Of a stretch of DNA of 6,036 nt, positions 5,950 through 6,036 are shown in pieces. The notes under the pieces are model-generated. The model had not been told where the DNA came from, made no database searches, and saw only the letters and a program-made list of their open reading frames with translations. The DNA is from Planctomycetota bacterium (GTDB lineage: Bacteria > Planctomycetota > Planctomycetia > Pirellulales > UBA7805). Within the stretch, counting starts at the first letter, position 1. Each line of letters opens with the position of its first letter. The stretch lies in assembly GCA_030605285.1 (NCBI GenBank), contig JAUWIQ010000134.1, positions 1 to 6,036 on the forward strand, given 5' to 3'. The position numbers and the translations under genes are program-made.

Positions 5950-6036
5950 CTATGCTCCTGCCAAATATGAGGGACCCTCTAAGGCCGAAGTCGCCAAACT
6001 CCGCAGTCAGTTCCTGACCCCCGCGCTGGTCACTTA
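5927..6036 (+). CDS. Class III aminotransferase, AGXT2 / beta-alanine type, copy B (5' part, cut by window edge)
   Basis: Only the first 36 codons and two bases of the next are present. The residues YAPAKYEGPSKAEVAKLR (9-26) followed by SQFLTPALVTY (27-37; the last codon's third base lies beyond the window) match my recollection of the N-terminus of class III PLP-dependent aminotransferases related to AGXT2 (alanine-glyoxylate / beta-alanine-pyruvate or beta-aminoisobutyrate transaminases). In this pathway such an enzyme would convert beta-alanine or beta-aminoisobutyrate to malonate or methylmalonate semialdehyde, the substrate of the dehydrogenase encoded first in the operon. AGGA at 5913-5916 lies 10 bases before the ATG and supports the start. 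The gene begins inside the end of the transporter remnant. The PLP-binding lysine and the fold lie beyond the window, so the assignment rests on the leader and on context. Confidence 0.72.
   Translation, partial: MPQLPPCDYAPAKYEGPSKAEVAKLRSQFLTPALVT

Overview
The window looks like a GC-rich chromosomal segment from a Gram-negative bacterium, since it encodes an outer-membrane beta-barrel protein with an export signal. I cannot place it in a phylum from the sequence alone. It contains one gene on the minus strand (a FadL/OmpP1-type outer-membrane protein, 21-1253). A non-coding divergent intergenic region follows (1254-1736). A tightly packed plus-strand operon then runs from 1737 off the right edge.

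The operon reads as the lower half of reductive pyrimidine (uracil/thymine) breakdown plus its importer. It encodes a CoA-acylating (methyl)malonate-semialdehyde dehydrogenase (1737-3218), a nitrilase-superfamily beta-ureidopropionase (3232-4101) and an NCS1-family nucleobase/hydantoin-type transporter (4102-5565). At the right edge is the start of a class III aminotransferase that resembles the beta-alanine/alanine-glyoxylate (AGXT2) type (5927-6036, cut). The inferred flow is as follows. The transporter imports a pyrimidine or related ring. The ureidopropionase releases beta-alanine or beta-aminoisobutyrate from the N-carbamoyl acid. The aminotransferase makes malonate or methylmalonate semialdehyde. 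The dehydrogenase yields acetyl-CoA or propionyl-CoA. The ring-reducing and ring-opening enzymes (dihydropyrimidine dehydrogenase and dihydropyrimidinase) are not in the window.

The most unusual stretch is 5555-5949. The first ~33 codons of an aminotransferase, with its own ribosome binding site and start, run directly and out of frame into the last ~99 codons of a second, diverged NCS1 transporter. The intact second aminotransferase starts just after. The simplest reading is an ancestral (transporter-aminotransferase) x 2 array that lost about 2.4 kb internally, leaving two gene stumps joined at a short microhomology.

The 483-base intergenic region holds a near-perfect palindrome (1621-1636), which is a candidate operator, and two small GC-rich hairpins just before the dehydrogenase gene. 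I see no RNA genes, insertion sequences, CRISPR arrays or convincing rho-independent terminators.
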